From: Capsicum annuum
Taxonomy: Eukaryota; Streptophyta; Magnoliopsida; Solanales; Solanaceae
NCBI RefSeq assembly: GCF_002878395.1
Contig: NC_061118.1
Coordinates: 3,771,651-3,835,650, forward strand
Direction of reading: 5' to 3'
DNA: 64,000 bases
The position numbers and the translations under genes were made by a program. Below the pieces are notes generated by a model. That model saw only the letters and a list, made by a program, of their open reading frames with translations. It ran no database searches and had not been told where the DNA came from. Within the stretch, counting starts at the first letter, position 1, and each line of letters starts with the position of its first letter. Shown here in pieces: positions 47,340 to 59,857 of the stretch.

Positions 47340-49320
47340 CAATCATGATAGCGGATCCAAATCAAGGTTTTCTTTGCCAATTGATCAAGAAATCTTTCAA
47401 ACTGAAATTTCTCCTTCCTCAGGAAGTTCCAAAGCACATGAAGATTCTCAGATCCCTAGGTTTTCTAAAGAACTCAAAAAAGCTAAAACTTTTGAAAACT
47501 TGGAAAAACTAGGCTCTCCTACTCCCTCAGACTTAAACCCTATTTTCCCTAGTTATTTGGTGAAAAAGTTATAGTAAAAAGGGTTGATCTTTCTTGTAAT
47601 ATGAACTGGGTAGCTGAGAATTTACTACTGCTTGCACATAATACCAAGGAAAGCTCAGTTAGTAGAGAAGTGTAAGAAGTAGGTGATAAGTATAAAGTGA
47701 ATAAGGGAAAAGATATGTTGTTACCTCCAAATGAGAAGGATGAGAATGAATTACCTCTGAGATGGTTGGTGAAGAAACTAAGGGGAAGTATCGATAAGAA
47801 TAAAGTGGTAGTCTCTAAGATAAAAGTGACTAGATCCTATTCTACAAGAAGATCTAAAATCATATTGGAAGATGCCAAAAGGCTAACAAGACTTTAAACA
47901 TAAAAAAAGAAGGCTCAAGAAAAATGTTGTAGTAGAGGAGAAAGAAGATATTGAAGTTGTGGAGATTGAAAGAGGGGAGGACATAGATTTAGGAGTTGAT
48001 ACTGCTACCGAGGAAAGAACAAAGGAAGTCTAGATAATTGATAGGACTAGGTCCTCCACGTCAAAGTCTAGTATCCCTACTGGAATGAGGCAGAAGTACA
48101 TAGGTGTTAAGCAAAGAAAAGACTCTGAGGGACCTAGTCCCAAGAAGAGAAAATTTGTGATTGAAAAGTAAGAAACAAGTTGTGAGACTAAGAGAAGCAG
48201 AAACAAAAGATAGATAAAGGATGCAGCTAGAGTATGAAGGAATAAAATGCTAATGACATAAAAGGTTCAGTTAGGAAGAACTTTTGATCCCAAGATATAT
48301 GAGAAGCCTGGAATGATATAGTTGGTCGTGTATGTCAGACACCAAGGTTGGCTACACTTATTTAAGGAATCAACTACCATAGTGTTTGAAAATAAGGTAA
48401 AAGAATTTTAATACACCATGAAAGTCTCAGAAGATAGGCTAAGTTTGAATACCTAAGTGTAGAAAAAGACTATTTAACTAGATAAAGAGATATAAGGTAG
48501 TATATTAGATATACTTATTGTAGGTGTAAAAACAATGGTAAAGCAACGACATACAACCAAGTTTATAATTAATGTATCAAATGTAGGAGGGACCTCAACA
48601 ACTGTAGTCAAAGAGAAGTTTTTAATTAGTGAGTTTCATCTGGTATTTGAGTTCATCAATAAGGTCTTATTACCAAGGTCTAAGAAAAGAACCATAATAT
48701 CAGCTGTTGACCTATTCTTATTTAAATGATTGAGTAAAATTTGAACTGATTAGTCTGCCTGTTCTAATGATAGAGCATATGCATTAGGTGTTTCATGAAA
48801 AGGAAGGGAAGCATGGGATGCCATATGGTCATTTACTGAACAAAGTGTTTAAGCATTTTATTATGGTTGGAACAAGGTATCACCATGAACAGTCAAGCAG
48901 ATGTTTAGTCTGACAACTTTAATGGAAAATAAATATGTTAAGGGCAAGGCTGGAACAGTGTCTCAAGTGTCTGAGTTGCTAGATGTTCAAAAAAAGCTGG
49001 GCAGGGAAATAGCCGAATTAAGAATCAAGTTAGCTTCAAAGAATGCTAAAATAGTTCACCTGAAGCTACAAAATCAAAGGTTATATTTTGAAGGACCAGG
49101 TGCCACTGAGGAACTTGTAGCAGAAAATGCAATGCTCCAGACTAAAGTGATAGAACTAACTGGTGAAGTTCAAGGATTGAATACAAAAGTGAAGGTCCTC
49201 ACCAAATAGTTATTGGATGCCTATAGTGCTGAAAATACAAGAATAGAGATGCTTCTTAAGTCCCTTTTCCCCAATTCTCCCTCTACCCTCACCTTGTTAT
49301 CCCTATTCTCGCATTAAACT
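47340..49320 (+). pseudogene. Decayed extra ORF of element D (plant transposon protein-like, coiled-coil end)
   Basis: Plus-strand fragments form one ancient reading order. They are a charged N-terminal region (SSKAHEDSQIPRFSKELKKA; NELPLRWLVKKLRGS), a basic linker (SPKKRKFVIEK), then LGRTFDPKIYEKPGM and GWLHLFKESTTIVFENKVKEFYT, then EFINKVLLPRSKKRTIISAV. The C-terminal 48901-49209 frame (102 aa) reads as a heptad coiled coil (VSELLDVQKKLGREIAELRI). I recognise this layout from the uncharacterised 'putative plant transposon protein' ORFs of Solanaceae Copia derivatives; a biochemical role is not known. It replaces pol between gag and the 3' LTR. Many stops. Confidence 0.65.
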
Positions 49321-49422
49321 TGTGTCAGTTTTATATCCTTGTTCTCATGATGGCTTTTAAAGATAGTTTCTTATCTTGATTATTTTATCTTGCGGTACTG
49401 GTACTGACTTTTATGAATGAAT

Positions 49423-49472
49423 GAGTCTTGTTTTGTGTATTACATTTGAGTCTTGTTTTGTGTATTACATTT
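49423..49472 (+). repeat. Tandem duplication, 2 x 25 bp
   Basis: GAGTCTTGTTTTGTGTATTA with following CATTT at 49423 and 49448, in the 3' spacer of element D. Confidence 0.93.
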
Positions 49473-49937
49473 TTTCCTTTTGCAAACTGTTCTTCATGAT
49501 GGTGTTTCCCCAGTGGCCATGAGTTAACTAACCTATGATTATCTTTACTCTTGGTTTAGTGTTATTTCTTTTCAATGATACCGAAAGGGGGAATACTGAC
49601 TTTATGTGTTAAGGACTAAGTGTGTGCGTTTAAGGAATATACTGATGATGTTAGGGACCAGGTACCAAGTGCAACATATATATGATAATGTGTTGAGTCT
49701 GGAGGCATAGTGATAAGGGGAAGTATGCAAATACACTAAATGAGCAATGATACATAATTACAGAGGGAATAATTAAAGCTTGATAGCAATTGACAACAAG
49801 GGACCAGGTCCTTAAGTTGTTGAAACATGGTGTTGTATGATAAGGTGGACATTAATCTTCAGTAGTGGCAATCACACTGACTTAATATACTGAATGTGTA
49901 TTAATGCTCAAAACTTTGTGGCTGGTTTGTCATCATT

Positions 49938-49950
49938 AAAAAGGGGAAAT
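49938..49950 (+). other. Polypurine tract of element D
   Basis: AAAAAGGGGAAAT directly precedes the 3' LTR start TATTGTATCTTG. Confidence 0.85.
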
Positions 49951-49993
49951 TATTGTATCTTGTTTTGATGATAAGCAGATGACTACAAGGGAC
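49951..49993 (+). repeat. First piece of the 3' LTR of element D
   Basis: Matches the start of the 5' LTR through the GGGAC where element E is inserted; it continues at 59130. Confidence 0.85.
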
Positions 49994-51425
49994 TGATGAG
50001 TGGTGAATTTACCACTCATTAACATCCGATTTGTGCCTACCCTACTGTCTTTTAAAGGTATGGATGAGACCACTTTGTGATTGAAATGCACTAATTCCCA
50101 AGTTTTGTAGATACATAGTTGCTTAGATAAAAAGAAGTGGAATAAGCTAAAAAAGGATCAAAGTGGGAAAAGAAGTGCAAATGGTGGAAAACCTGTGTAC
50201 ACTGGGCCTTAGGTACCGCGATCGCAGTAAGTCAAGAAATCAGCAGGCCACGATCACTTGAAGAATTCAATGATCGCAGAGCCACGATCATGGTATATCT
50301 ACATGTGATTATGGGATAGCGGGATTTTCAGCAAGGGGCAAAATTATAAAACTACATAACTGACCCCAAATTCCCATTTAAAAGCTCAAAACCCACATCC
50401 ATAATGAATCAATCTATAACCCTACCTCCCATCCTTAGCTTAGGGTTTTTTAATTTCTTGGAGCTTAAATTTTACACTAATTTGAGTTAAGATTAAATTA
50501 GAGGAGCTTTAAAGTGTAGATTTTTCTTTGTCTATTAAAGATTCATTTGAGTCTAAAGTGTGGTTTGTCCTCTCTTTATTTTCTTATGAATAACTTTGAT
50601 GGACATCTTGATATATTTGTTTTCATTATCATTATTATGTGCTAGATCTACCTCTTTGGATTATGCTAGATTAGGGTGTAAATGTATGTGGTATTTGATT
50701 TGTTTGTGCATTTATAAGTTTTTGATGTGGGTTCTACTATTGCTTGAGTATATTGTTTAGGATTTGTGGGTGAAAGCCCCAAACACCCAAATGGGTTTGA
50801 TGTATGAAAATCCTAATCTCTTAAAAGCTCAAACCATCCTTGAAAGAGGGGTTTAGGTGAACTTTAGAAACCCACCTCATCCTTGAAAGGGAGATGGACA
50901 TAAGGGTGATTAGGAGGTTGACTATGCCATGGGTATCATCCTAGAAGTAGGGATACCTTATTGAGGTATTGGGTGGCTTTAATTTACACACTCGTTAGGT
51001 ACTCAAAAGGGTCAATTAGTGACATCTTTGAGGTTTTGTTAAAGAACTAGCCTCAAGGACTTTAAACCTAGCCTACCACATCATCAACGATTAAAATTTG
51101 CATCGAATTATCATGTTCCCATGCATTATTTTCCCCTACGAAATCATAGTCCCACGATCTATTTTTAATTGATTATACTCTAGTTATTCTTAGTCTCGAA
51201 TTAGTCCTTTAGAAGCCCAAGAATTACTTTCACATTTGAAAAGATTTAGAATCCCCCAAACCATTTTGTACCATAGGTTTGAACTTAGCGAGCAACTTTT
51301 ATTTCAAATTTACTCAATCTTTACTCACATTATTCCTCGTGGATTCAACCCGGACTCTTAGTTGGGTAAATATATTGACAACGACCACCTTGCATTTAAA
51401 TTGACGTGTAAGTTGAGCATTATCA
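49994..51425 (+). repeat. 5' LTR of element E (1432 bp)
   Basis: TG...CA bounded. The GATCGC / CACGATCA word cluster is at 50215-50310. It differs from the 3' LTR by some indels of tens of bases. Confidence 0.88.
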
Positions 51426-51432
51426 AAAAATA

Positions 51433-51450
51433 AAACCGTTGTCGGGGATC
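51433..51450 (+). other. Degenerate tRNA-Asp-type primer binding site of element E
   Basis: ACCGTTGTCGGGGATC compares with GCCGTTGCCGGGGATC used by Athila-like elements. Confidence 0.6.
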
Positions 51451-51579
51451 AATTTAGCATATTGAGTCAGTTTGAAACTTTAGCTTACTTTCTTTGGTTC
51501 AAACTTATAAATATATGTTTGTTATTTTCTTTTGTTTCTCTTGTGTTAGGTAGATTTTTAGTTTTGTTTATTTCTTACT

Positions 51580-52551
51580 ATGGCATTTTGAAATGAAAGG
51601 GAGTTCGGTGGTTGGAATCCTATCTTGACAATCCATGTCCATATTGTGGTGAACCATACTTTTGGCAAGATTTTAGCTCGCTGGAGAGAGATTTATGCAC
51701 CATCTTGATCTTATAGGGATTATGGTTGTTCTCTATGTGGTAGTCATGATGGTCATTGGAGTGATTGTCCAAATGCCCCCTATCCCCATTATGCTAACCC
51801 AATTGCAAGTTTTTTTTATGATTTTAATAGGTCTTATGATCAAGAAAAAGAAGAACAAAGAATAAAAAATAATGGTTTTGAAGCTATGCTTCAAATTATC
51901 TAGGATTAGTTGGAATCAACAGGGGATAACGTACGTATTATGCATCAATATATGGGTTTATGTATCGAGGAAAGTAAGAGGATAGAAGAGACGGGCATGA
52001 AGGTCAATCATGCAAATACTACGACCATGCCTACGCTTCTAAATGAGCTTGACATTGAAGAATCCTCAGTGATTTCCCAACCACCCTAACCAAACACGAG
52101 TGAAGATGCCGAAGTCAAGAAAATGATTCTAGAGTCAAAATAAAAAACCAAACCTATTTCTTATGATGACTCTAACCCATTTTGGGGCAAAGATACTAAT
52201 GAGGATGTGACTCTGGAATTAAAGGATAGACCTCATTCAAACCATTTCTCAATATTATACTTAGAGAATGTGATGAAAGTCCATCCACCTAAGCAAATAG
52301 AGAATCATGGAAAGAAGGAGCACCACCCCTATGTTATGGAGTTTGATATTCCAAAAGAGCATACGAGAGCCCTACACTTGAAGGTCAAGGAGCACAACTT
52401 CCAAAGTTCAACTAGTGGCCTATTCCCACCTTTACCCAAGGAGCAAAATTTGAAATTTGATGTGGAGTTGGGTAAAAGGTTCAAGTCTTTAAAGTTGCGT
52501 GATGTAACATGTTTTGTCATGCCCTTGAATTTTCCCAATGCACCTCAATGA
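51580..52551 (+). pseudogene. Cys-rich gag-like pseudogene of element E
   Basis: The reading starts near 51581 (MAF) and continues with SYLDNPCPYCGEPYFWQDF, then after a frame change YGCSLCGSHDGHWSDCPNAP, followed by an acidic helical part (MHQYMGLCIEESKRIEETG). The 114-codon frame at 52207-52551 contains HSNHFSILYLENVMKVHPPK and ends FVMPLNFPNAPQ. Two CxxC pairs with downstream His/Cys suggest zinc binding, but spacing does not fit the classic CCHC knuckle. Stops and shifts break it. The order fits the gag position after the PBS. Confidence 0.6.
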
Positions 52552-52640
52552 TGTAATGATAAAAAATTGGATAGAAAATTTAAATCCTCTAAGCTGAAAC
52601 ACAAATAAGGATTAAAGAGTCATTATGCCGCGATGTTAAA

Positions 52641-52666
52641 TCAAGCGCTTGATGGGATGCAACCCA
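52641..52666 (+). other. Conserved post-coding block of Athila-type elements
   Basis: TCAAGCGCTTGATGGGATGC followed by AACCCA resembles the AAGCGCTTnTTGGGAGGCAACCCA block found after pol in many plant Athila-like elements. Here it directly follows the gag-like ORF, so pol has been deleted cleanly between them. Confidence 0.65.
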
Positions 52667-54447
52667 TTATTTTTATGTTTACATTATTTATTTTTGGATA
52701 AGTCATAAAATTTTAATCCTTTACAGGTGTTCAAGGCAGATTGGGAGCCAATAATAGGGGAAAACTGAGCTTAGAAGTGTAGAAGCCATGTAAAAAAAAG
52801 GGAAAAATAGAAGAGCAGACGACCTCAATTACCGCGATTGAGGGATGAGGGTTGCGATCACGTCAATCAGGCTGTGATCGCACCTCTGTGTCTAGATTTT
52901 AACATGGTTATCAATGTAGTTTCAGGGATTCCTTTAGACCTTTCTTATGGTTTTATGTTATGTAGTGGGGTCACTACTAGTGTTTTTAATTTGGGGGTGT
53001 GCGACCCTGCCCTTGTGTGAGTACACATTGGCTTGCAATACTTGAACTTAGTTGATGCGAAGCATGGGAATTTTGTGAAGTCGATTATTTTCATTTTTAG
53101 ATTTTTAGTTCTTTTAATAATAATGTTGGGTGAGCCTTTCCCTATGATAGATTGAGTGATGTCATTCTTAACGGAAAAACGTCGTATGTAGATTTTAAGT
53201 CGTAGATGCAGGGAAAGTTTGAGTACCCCTAGCGTCAGAACTAAAATCCAAGGGAAATTTAAGTACCTGTGGCATTTGAGAATTTGGGATCGTCATTATA
53301 TCTATGGTGAAGTATGACTAACCATATGGTTTGCTATCACAAAAGCCAAGATGTGAGACGGCGACTTGGTATAGACACTAGCAATGACAAATCTTGTGTG
53401 GTGTAAATGCAAACAAACACCCCCTCTATCTAAAATTTTTGAAAACCTAGGGGTATGGACGTGAATAATTTTGTAACAATGCTTTACCTCTTCTTGTGAC
53501 TCCAAAGTCTTTATCTTATGAAAGTTTGTTAATACTCCCTTTTGTCTCCAGCAGAATGCGCTATTGAGCCTCCTTGAGAAGTTTGCATGTTATGTGTACG
53601 GTGAACCTAATTATTTGGCTCCCATGCTTTCTTGTATCAACTAGAACTTGCCCGGGTAGTCTTTCAAGGCTAATTGTGATCATCGCTTGTTTGGAGAAAT
53701 GACCTTTGGCCATCTTGGTGAACATAGCCTACCCGTGCATTGATCGTATCCTTGGTCACCCATTTTGAGCCTTCAAACCTTTCTTTGCCAATCACATTAC
53801 AAGCCTTAGCCCACTCAAATGTTATCCCTCTTTTGTTTCCTACCCTCTCTGAACTTTAAAATGCAGTTTGAGGCTAAAAGCCTAAGTTAGGAGTGTTGAA
53901 GATTGAAGAAACCAACTTTGGGACACAAAAGTCATAGTGAGTACCTACGTGCTTAAGCATTGAAAAAATGAATAAAAAAAGAAAGAAAAAAGAAAAAAAG
54001 CAATGGCATGGATTGTAAAAGAAACAAATAAAAAGAAAATGCCTTCATAGAGATGGGTGAATCAAGATAGTAAAAGTAGGCATGTGTGAAGTGGGAAACA
54101 AATAAAGTGGCCCAGGGTCAAAAGTTTGGTTGAATAGTGTGAAAGTAATGTAAATGTTCAAGGAGGGTGTAATCACTCCATTCCTAAATTATATCCTGCC
54201 CATTCTCCCCGAACCTATGTTACAAGATTAAAAATTCCTCCAGGATCTCCAACTAAGCATGTTCATAGTAGTGGCGATAGAAAATTGGGGCAAGCATATG
54301 GTATGATACTAGTCCCATGGATAGATTCTTTGTGAGAATGAGTGTTGCACTTGTATCCCTTGTTGCTTAATAGACAAATTGTTGAGTGGGATTTCCTTCT
54401 TGGGAGGAGACATGTAAACAATTCAAGGTGGGTGACATTGCCATCTT
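52667..54447 (+). other. Non-coding 3' spacer of element E
   Basis: Contains a second GATCGC-type cluster at 52826-52885, a purine-rich AAAGAAAAAAG stretch at 53965-54000 and no coherent frame. Confidence 0.6.
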
Positions 54448-54452
54448 CCATG

Positions 54453-57400
54453 TGTAACGCCCCGAAAATCAAGTCCCGAGACACCACACGGTGCTTAGGG
54501 TAACAAGTGACCCCAAGCTAACCCTTTCATAGGTATAACTCAAAAGCAGCTAATTTAAAACATAATTCTAAGAGAATGAAGCTAAAAATATCTCAATACA
54601 GAATTTGTTCAATACAATATTGGAATTACAAGATGACAATTCTATTGACACATATACATATACAAGAAGGAGACTGAATACATCAACCACTACTACTGTC
54701 TATGAAGACTCTACTAGTATTGCCTGTACATAAACGGGTCATGACTCCCAACCATCCCACTCAATATGGCCGACAGAAGAAGGTACAATGTCTCTGAACT
54801 GAAACAACCAACATAAGACCTTGAACTATAAGAACTCCTTTACCTGCTGACCAGATGCTACAACTGAATAGAATAGTAGATGGGGGTCAGCACAAAGAGA
54901 ATGTATTGAGTATGTGGGGGAGCATGCAACACTTTAAATAACATCATCAATTTCATGAAAACATGCATACAGATAATGATGACTCACTTGGCTTGAGTTA
55001 TATCAAATCATACTCTTCATACTTTCATAATAAATAGTTCAAATGGTAAAATCTCATAATCCATGTAAATCATCAAAAATTGTAAATTATGATAAATCAT
55101 CATAAATTATCATATCGTCAAAATTCATCATAGGTAATCATAATTCATCATTATATCTCAACTCTTTGACTCAAATCTTGGAGTGACTCGATAATTCAAG
55201 AAACATGACTTTTATGGACAGGGAAGTTTCCTATAACCGACAATCCCACGTGAGCTACGTGGAATACCAACGTTTGAAACCCCCGTTGACGAGAGCGTCA
55301 TACTCTTTGCCAGGGAGTACGACCTTAAAACTGCAATAATCATAATCGGGCTCTCTGGCCAATAATATCATCATCAAACAACCCTATGGTGGCACATAGG
55401 TTTGGGAAAATACCAAATTTCCCTCTCGGTGCTAAGTACTACTCCCCGACAAGCTCAGAATGCATTAGGAGATCCATCATCATCACAAGGGTCTATCATA
55501 AAGACCAAAACAAATATAACAATTTATAATTCATCAATAATTTGTGGATTCCTAACCCCAACTTCGACTTAAAATATTTTAATCTTTTTTAACATCAACA
55601 AGGTATCAATGCATTGAACCATAACCGACTTGACATTTGGACAAGTATATGAAGACTCAATACGAAATATTTTCAACAATTCAACTTATCAAAATCATCC
55701 AAAAAAAAAAATCTAAAATTCATCTCAACATCTATATCAAAATCAATCTTTCTCATAGTCAAAATCATCTCGACTCTGCGAGTTCAAGATCAATGTACTC
55801 AAATGATTATTCTTTTAATTCGACAATTAAATCATGACAACAGCTTTTGAAAAGCACTTGAGACCTTCAATTCATAATAAGAATACATATCCCGTTGTAC
55901 AACTCAAATCACGACTTTTATCTCGAAAGCCTTTAGAAATATCAATTCATTGTAGTAGTATGCAATTCATAGCATAAATTCTCAATTTAAGAAGTAGAGT
56001 AATGAAGTAATCATGTATATCCATATTGGAAAAAAATTCAAAGTCTTATAAATCCTTCATAAAGTAAGTTGAGTGTATACCCATTTTCGAATATCATGAA
56101 ATTTCAATAATAGAACTCAACCTTTTTAAATGTCAAAATGTAACAATTTATCAAGTCATGACAACATCAATATTTTTGAGAAAATATCAAGACTCATGGT
56201 AACATCTCAAATGTTATATCTCAATATGCTCAATGATTCAATTTCGTCATAAAGAAGCTTTAAGCTTATCATAAATTTCAAAATCATTCCAAAATACCAT
56301 TTCAACATATATCTCGAAATCATTCAAAATAAAAATATGAAATTTACAATTATAGATATCAAGACATCTCATGTTTAAAATATATATTCAATAATTCAAA
56401 TCGTCATTGGGAAGCATAAAGCTTGACACATATCTCAAAATATTATTCCAAAATACCATCTCGACATACGTCCCAAAATCATTCGAAATACCACCTCATG
56501 GTAAAAGTGTGTAATCCGCAATGATAATTATTAAATCATATCATGAAAACATTAAGATAATCATATAAATCAAAGTTTATTAATTCAACCATCATAATCT
56601 CATAATCGAATTATTTAGACATAATCTCACTTGCAAAATCATGTAAAACCATAATAAAATTAAAGTTTTGCGCACAAGAATGGAAGATTGCTCTTGTTCG
56701 AAACTCCACATACCTTGAAATTGACTTCTTGATTAAGAAATTCTATTAAGACAAATAATGGGTGGTCCTCGAAGGTCTTGAAATGAGGAGTTTGTTTATC
56801 GGATTAATTTTGGATTTCTACAGTTAAATTGAAAGGTATTTGAAGGTGAAATATGGCTAGGGTTTCATTATCCCAAATGTTTCATGGAGAAAATGAATTT
56901 TGAAGGTTCAATTATGGATCAAATGGAAAAATTTTCGTCCAAGAGGGGGTGTGAAATGACCAAATTGCCCTTAAAAAATAAATAATGTCAAATTTGTCCT
57001 TTGGTGGACTGTTTTGATAGGCTGAAGTAGATCGACCATAACATTTTACTCTGAGTGCCAAATTAGATGAAACCAATTTCATTAGAAAGAGGACTCTCAC
57101 AGATTTCCGTTGATATATAGTACCTGACCCAGATCATTATGTACAAGGAGATATGGTTTTTTGAAGTTGACCCTAAAATTCGCCTGGCTGCAGTAATTTT
57201 TAATTTCCTGCATGTTTTACTGTTCACAGGTTGATCAGAATGGTCGTAGTTTAATCGGAATGGTCGTAACTCATCGCTCGAGTGTCCATTTTTAATGATC
57301 TACATATCATTGGAAAGCTTATTCGATACTCTACGCAATGGTAGGTCAACATCTTAGAAATACTACACAGAAAATTTATGGATCGCTCTAAAGCGTAGAA

Positions 57401-57453
57401 CACGATATATTTCTCACGAAATCTTTATGAAGAAAATTTTCTGGGGTATTACA
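54453..57453 (-). mobile_element. Solo LTR, 3.0 kb, TSD CCATG/CCATA, inside element E
   Basis: The plus strand starts TGTAACGCCCCGAAAATC and ends CTGGGGTATTACA, minus orientation TGTAATACCCCAG. Flanks agree at 4 of 5 bases. It shares the CCCGAGACACCACACGGTGC block with the other minus-oriented LTRs. Confidence 0.85.
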
Positions 57454-57736
57454 CCATACAAAGAGGCAAAAGGAGTGTAGTAGAGTGCCATTAATGGAGA
57501 GCTGCTTTTAGAGAGTGGGTAATTATTGTATTGTTGTTCTTTGAAATCTTTTGCGCCTTTAAAATTGTGTTTCTTATTGAAGAGAGTAGTGAAAATGGAT
57601 TTACCCATGCATAATTTCTATTTGTTGGTGCAAATCAAGTTCAAAGTCTTTGTGATCATTTAATTGCATAATTGGGCTTACATGTAAAATTGTCTCATAG
57701 TAAGAAGTGGTGTTGCTTGTGGAGAATCAAATATTT

Positions 57737-57749
57737 AAATTGGGGGTGT
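57737..57749 (+). other. Polypurine-like tract of element E
   Basis: AAATTGGGGGTGT lies directly before the 3' LTR TG. It is G-rich but interrupted by T, as in other Athila-like elements. Confidence 0.6.
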
Positions 57750-59129
57750 TGATGAGTGGTGAATTTACCTCTCATTGACATACGATTTATGCCTACACTA
57801 CTGTATTTTTAAGGTATGAATGAGACAACTTTGTAATTTAAATACACTAATTCCCAAGTTTTACAGGTACACAGTTGCTGAGATGAAAAGTAGAGGAATG
57901 AACTGAAAAAGGATCAAAGTGGGAAGAGAAGTGCAAAAGCTGGAAAACCTGTACAGATTGGGCCTTAGATATACTGATCGCGGAGTTGCCACTGTTATCG
58001 TGGTAAGTCAAGAAGTTAGAAACGATTGCTTAAAGAATTTAGCGATTGCAGAACCATGATTATGGTATATCCACACACGATCATGGGATAGCGGGATTTC
58101 CAGCTAGGGGCAAAATTGTAAATTTACGTAGCCGATCCAAAATCCCCCTTTAAAATCTCAAAACCCTCATCCATAATGAATCATTCTATAACCCTACCTC
58201 CCATCCTTAGCTTAGGGTTTTGTAATTTCTTAGAGCTTAAATTTACACTAATTTGAGTAAAGATTAAATTAGAGAAGCCTTAAAGTGTAGATTTGGCTTT
58301 GTCTATTGAAGATTCATTTGAGTCTAAAGTGAGGTTTGTCCTCTATTTTCTTATGAATAACTTTGATGAACATCTTGGTATATTATTTTCATTATCCTTA
58401 TGATGTTCTAGATCTACTTCTTGGAATTATGCTAGAATAGGGTGTAAATATGCGTGGGATTTGGTTTATTTGTGCATTTATTAGTTTGTGATGCGGGTTC
58501 TACTATTGTTTGAGTAAATTGGTAGGGATTTGTGGGTGAAAATCCTAAATACCCAAATGGGTTTGATAGATGAAAATCCCAAGATCTTAAAGCTCAAACC
58601 ATCTCTAAAAGAGGGGTTTCGGTGAACTTTAGGAACCCAGCTCATCCTTGAAAGAGGGATATGGGAACCAAAATAATAGTAGGCAATTTTTGTGTATGTC
58701 TTGCCAATATTTCACTATCTTAGACATAAGGGTGATTAGAAGGTTGACTATGACATGGGTATCATCCTAGATATAGGGATACCCAATTGAGGTATTGGGT
58801 GGCTTTAATTGACACACTTGTTAGGTACTCAAAAGTGTCAATAAGTGACATCTTTAAGGTTTTGTTGAAGATTTAGCCCCAGGCTAATTATTCTTCATCT
58901 CGAATTAGTCCTTTAGAATCCCAATAATTACTTTCAGATTTAAAAAGATTGAAAGTCCCCCAAACTGTTTTGTACTATAGGTTTGAGCTTAACAAGCAAC
59001 TTTTGTTTTTAATTTACTCAATCGTCACTCACATTGTTCCTCGTGGATTCGACCCTAACTCTTAGTTGGGTGAATATATTGACAACGACTGCCTTGCACT
59101 TAAATTGACTTGTAAGTTGAGTGTTATTA
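57750..59129 (+). repeat. 3' LTR of element E (1380 bp)
   Basis: Direct repeat of 49994-51425, ending TTA instead of TCA. It lacks a block present at about 51055-51185 and has an unrelated stretch near 58670-58725. Confidence 0.87.
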
Positions 59130-59852
59130 GGGACCAGGTCCTGATGTTCAAGGCAATAGTACAGCTGGCATGTGTCTGCGTAGTTTTGTCCTCTTGTGTA
59201 ACAATCTGTGCAGGTAGTTCTTATAATATTTAGGACACCTGGGCCAATGACATTTCAACCCTAATCATGCTCATCTATAAAAGAAAAAAGGATGTTTCTC
59301 TATCAAGTAGTTTTTGTAAATTCAAAAGGGTGCCGAAGAGAGAAAAAAGGTAAAAACTCAATTTTCAACATTACTCAAGTATTGCTCATGTACTTATTTC
59401 TTTTGTAAGCTAAGAGAGTGAGTGTTCTTGAGTGAAGCCTGATTTGTAATTGAATTACTCAGTCTATTAGAGTAATGTTCATTTGTTTGCTTAGAGAGTC
59501 CTTAGGTAGAGTTTCCTAAGTTTGTTACTGAGTAGAGTTAATCAGTTCTGAGAGAGTGTTGGTAGAATTGTCAAGGTGAGCTTATGGTAGAGTTATTACA
59601 AGCTGGAGGAGCCTAGATTTAGGTCCATTGGAGTCTATAATCAAAAGTTTAATTATAGTGGACTGTTTAAGAGCTATTAAGGGCAAGCTGTGGTTTTTCC
59701 TCCCTTGAGCAAGGGTGTTTCCACGTTAAATCTCGTATTTTTACTCTTCTGGCACTGCATTGTGTTCCTGATTGCTTTACTGTGTTTTTTGCTTGTGATT
59801 GATTTCGAGAGACCTGGTCCCATATAGTGTGTGCAACCCCCAGGATTCAACA
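59130..59852 (+). repeat. Second piece of the 3' LTR of element D
   Basis: Resumes with GGGACCAGGTCCTG and runs to GGATTCAACA, followed by the CAATA duplication. Collinear with 41173-41898. Confidence 0.88.
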
Positions 59853-59857
59853 CAATA

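Larger units (their letters stand above)
49994..59129 (+). mobile_element. Non-autonomous LTR retrotransposon E, inside the 3' LTR of element D
   Basis: Perfect 5 bp duplication GGGAC (49989-49993, 59130-59134). LTRs 49994-51425 and 57750-59129 start TGATGAGTGGTGAATTTACC; the 5' copy ends ATTATCA and the 3' copy ends GTTATTA (terminal C to T). A tRNA-Asp-like PBS, the AGCGCTTGaTGGGaTGCAACCCA block and a PPT place it near Athila/Tat-type Ty3 elements. The interior codes only a short Cys-rich gag-like protein; pol is absent. It contains the solo LTR at 54453-57453. Confidence 0.88.
41135..59852 (+). mobile_element. Copia/SIRE-like element D, 18.7 kb with nested insertions
   Basis: Perfect target duplication CAATA (41130-41134, 59853-59857). 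5' LTR 41135-41898; the 3' LTR is split into 49951-49993 and 59130-59852. Initiator-Met-like PBS, PPT, a sirevirus-type gag with two zinc knuckles, then directly an extra ORF with a coiled-coil end. The whole pol (protease, integrase, RT, RNase H) is missing, so it moved only with help. Without the nested solo LTR and element E it would be about 7.3 kb. All frames carry several stops. Confidence 0.9.
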
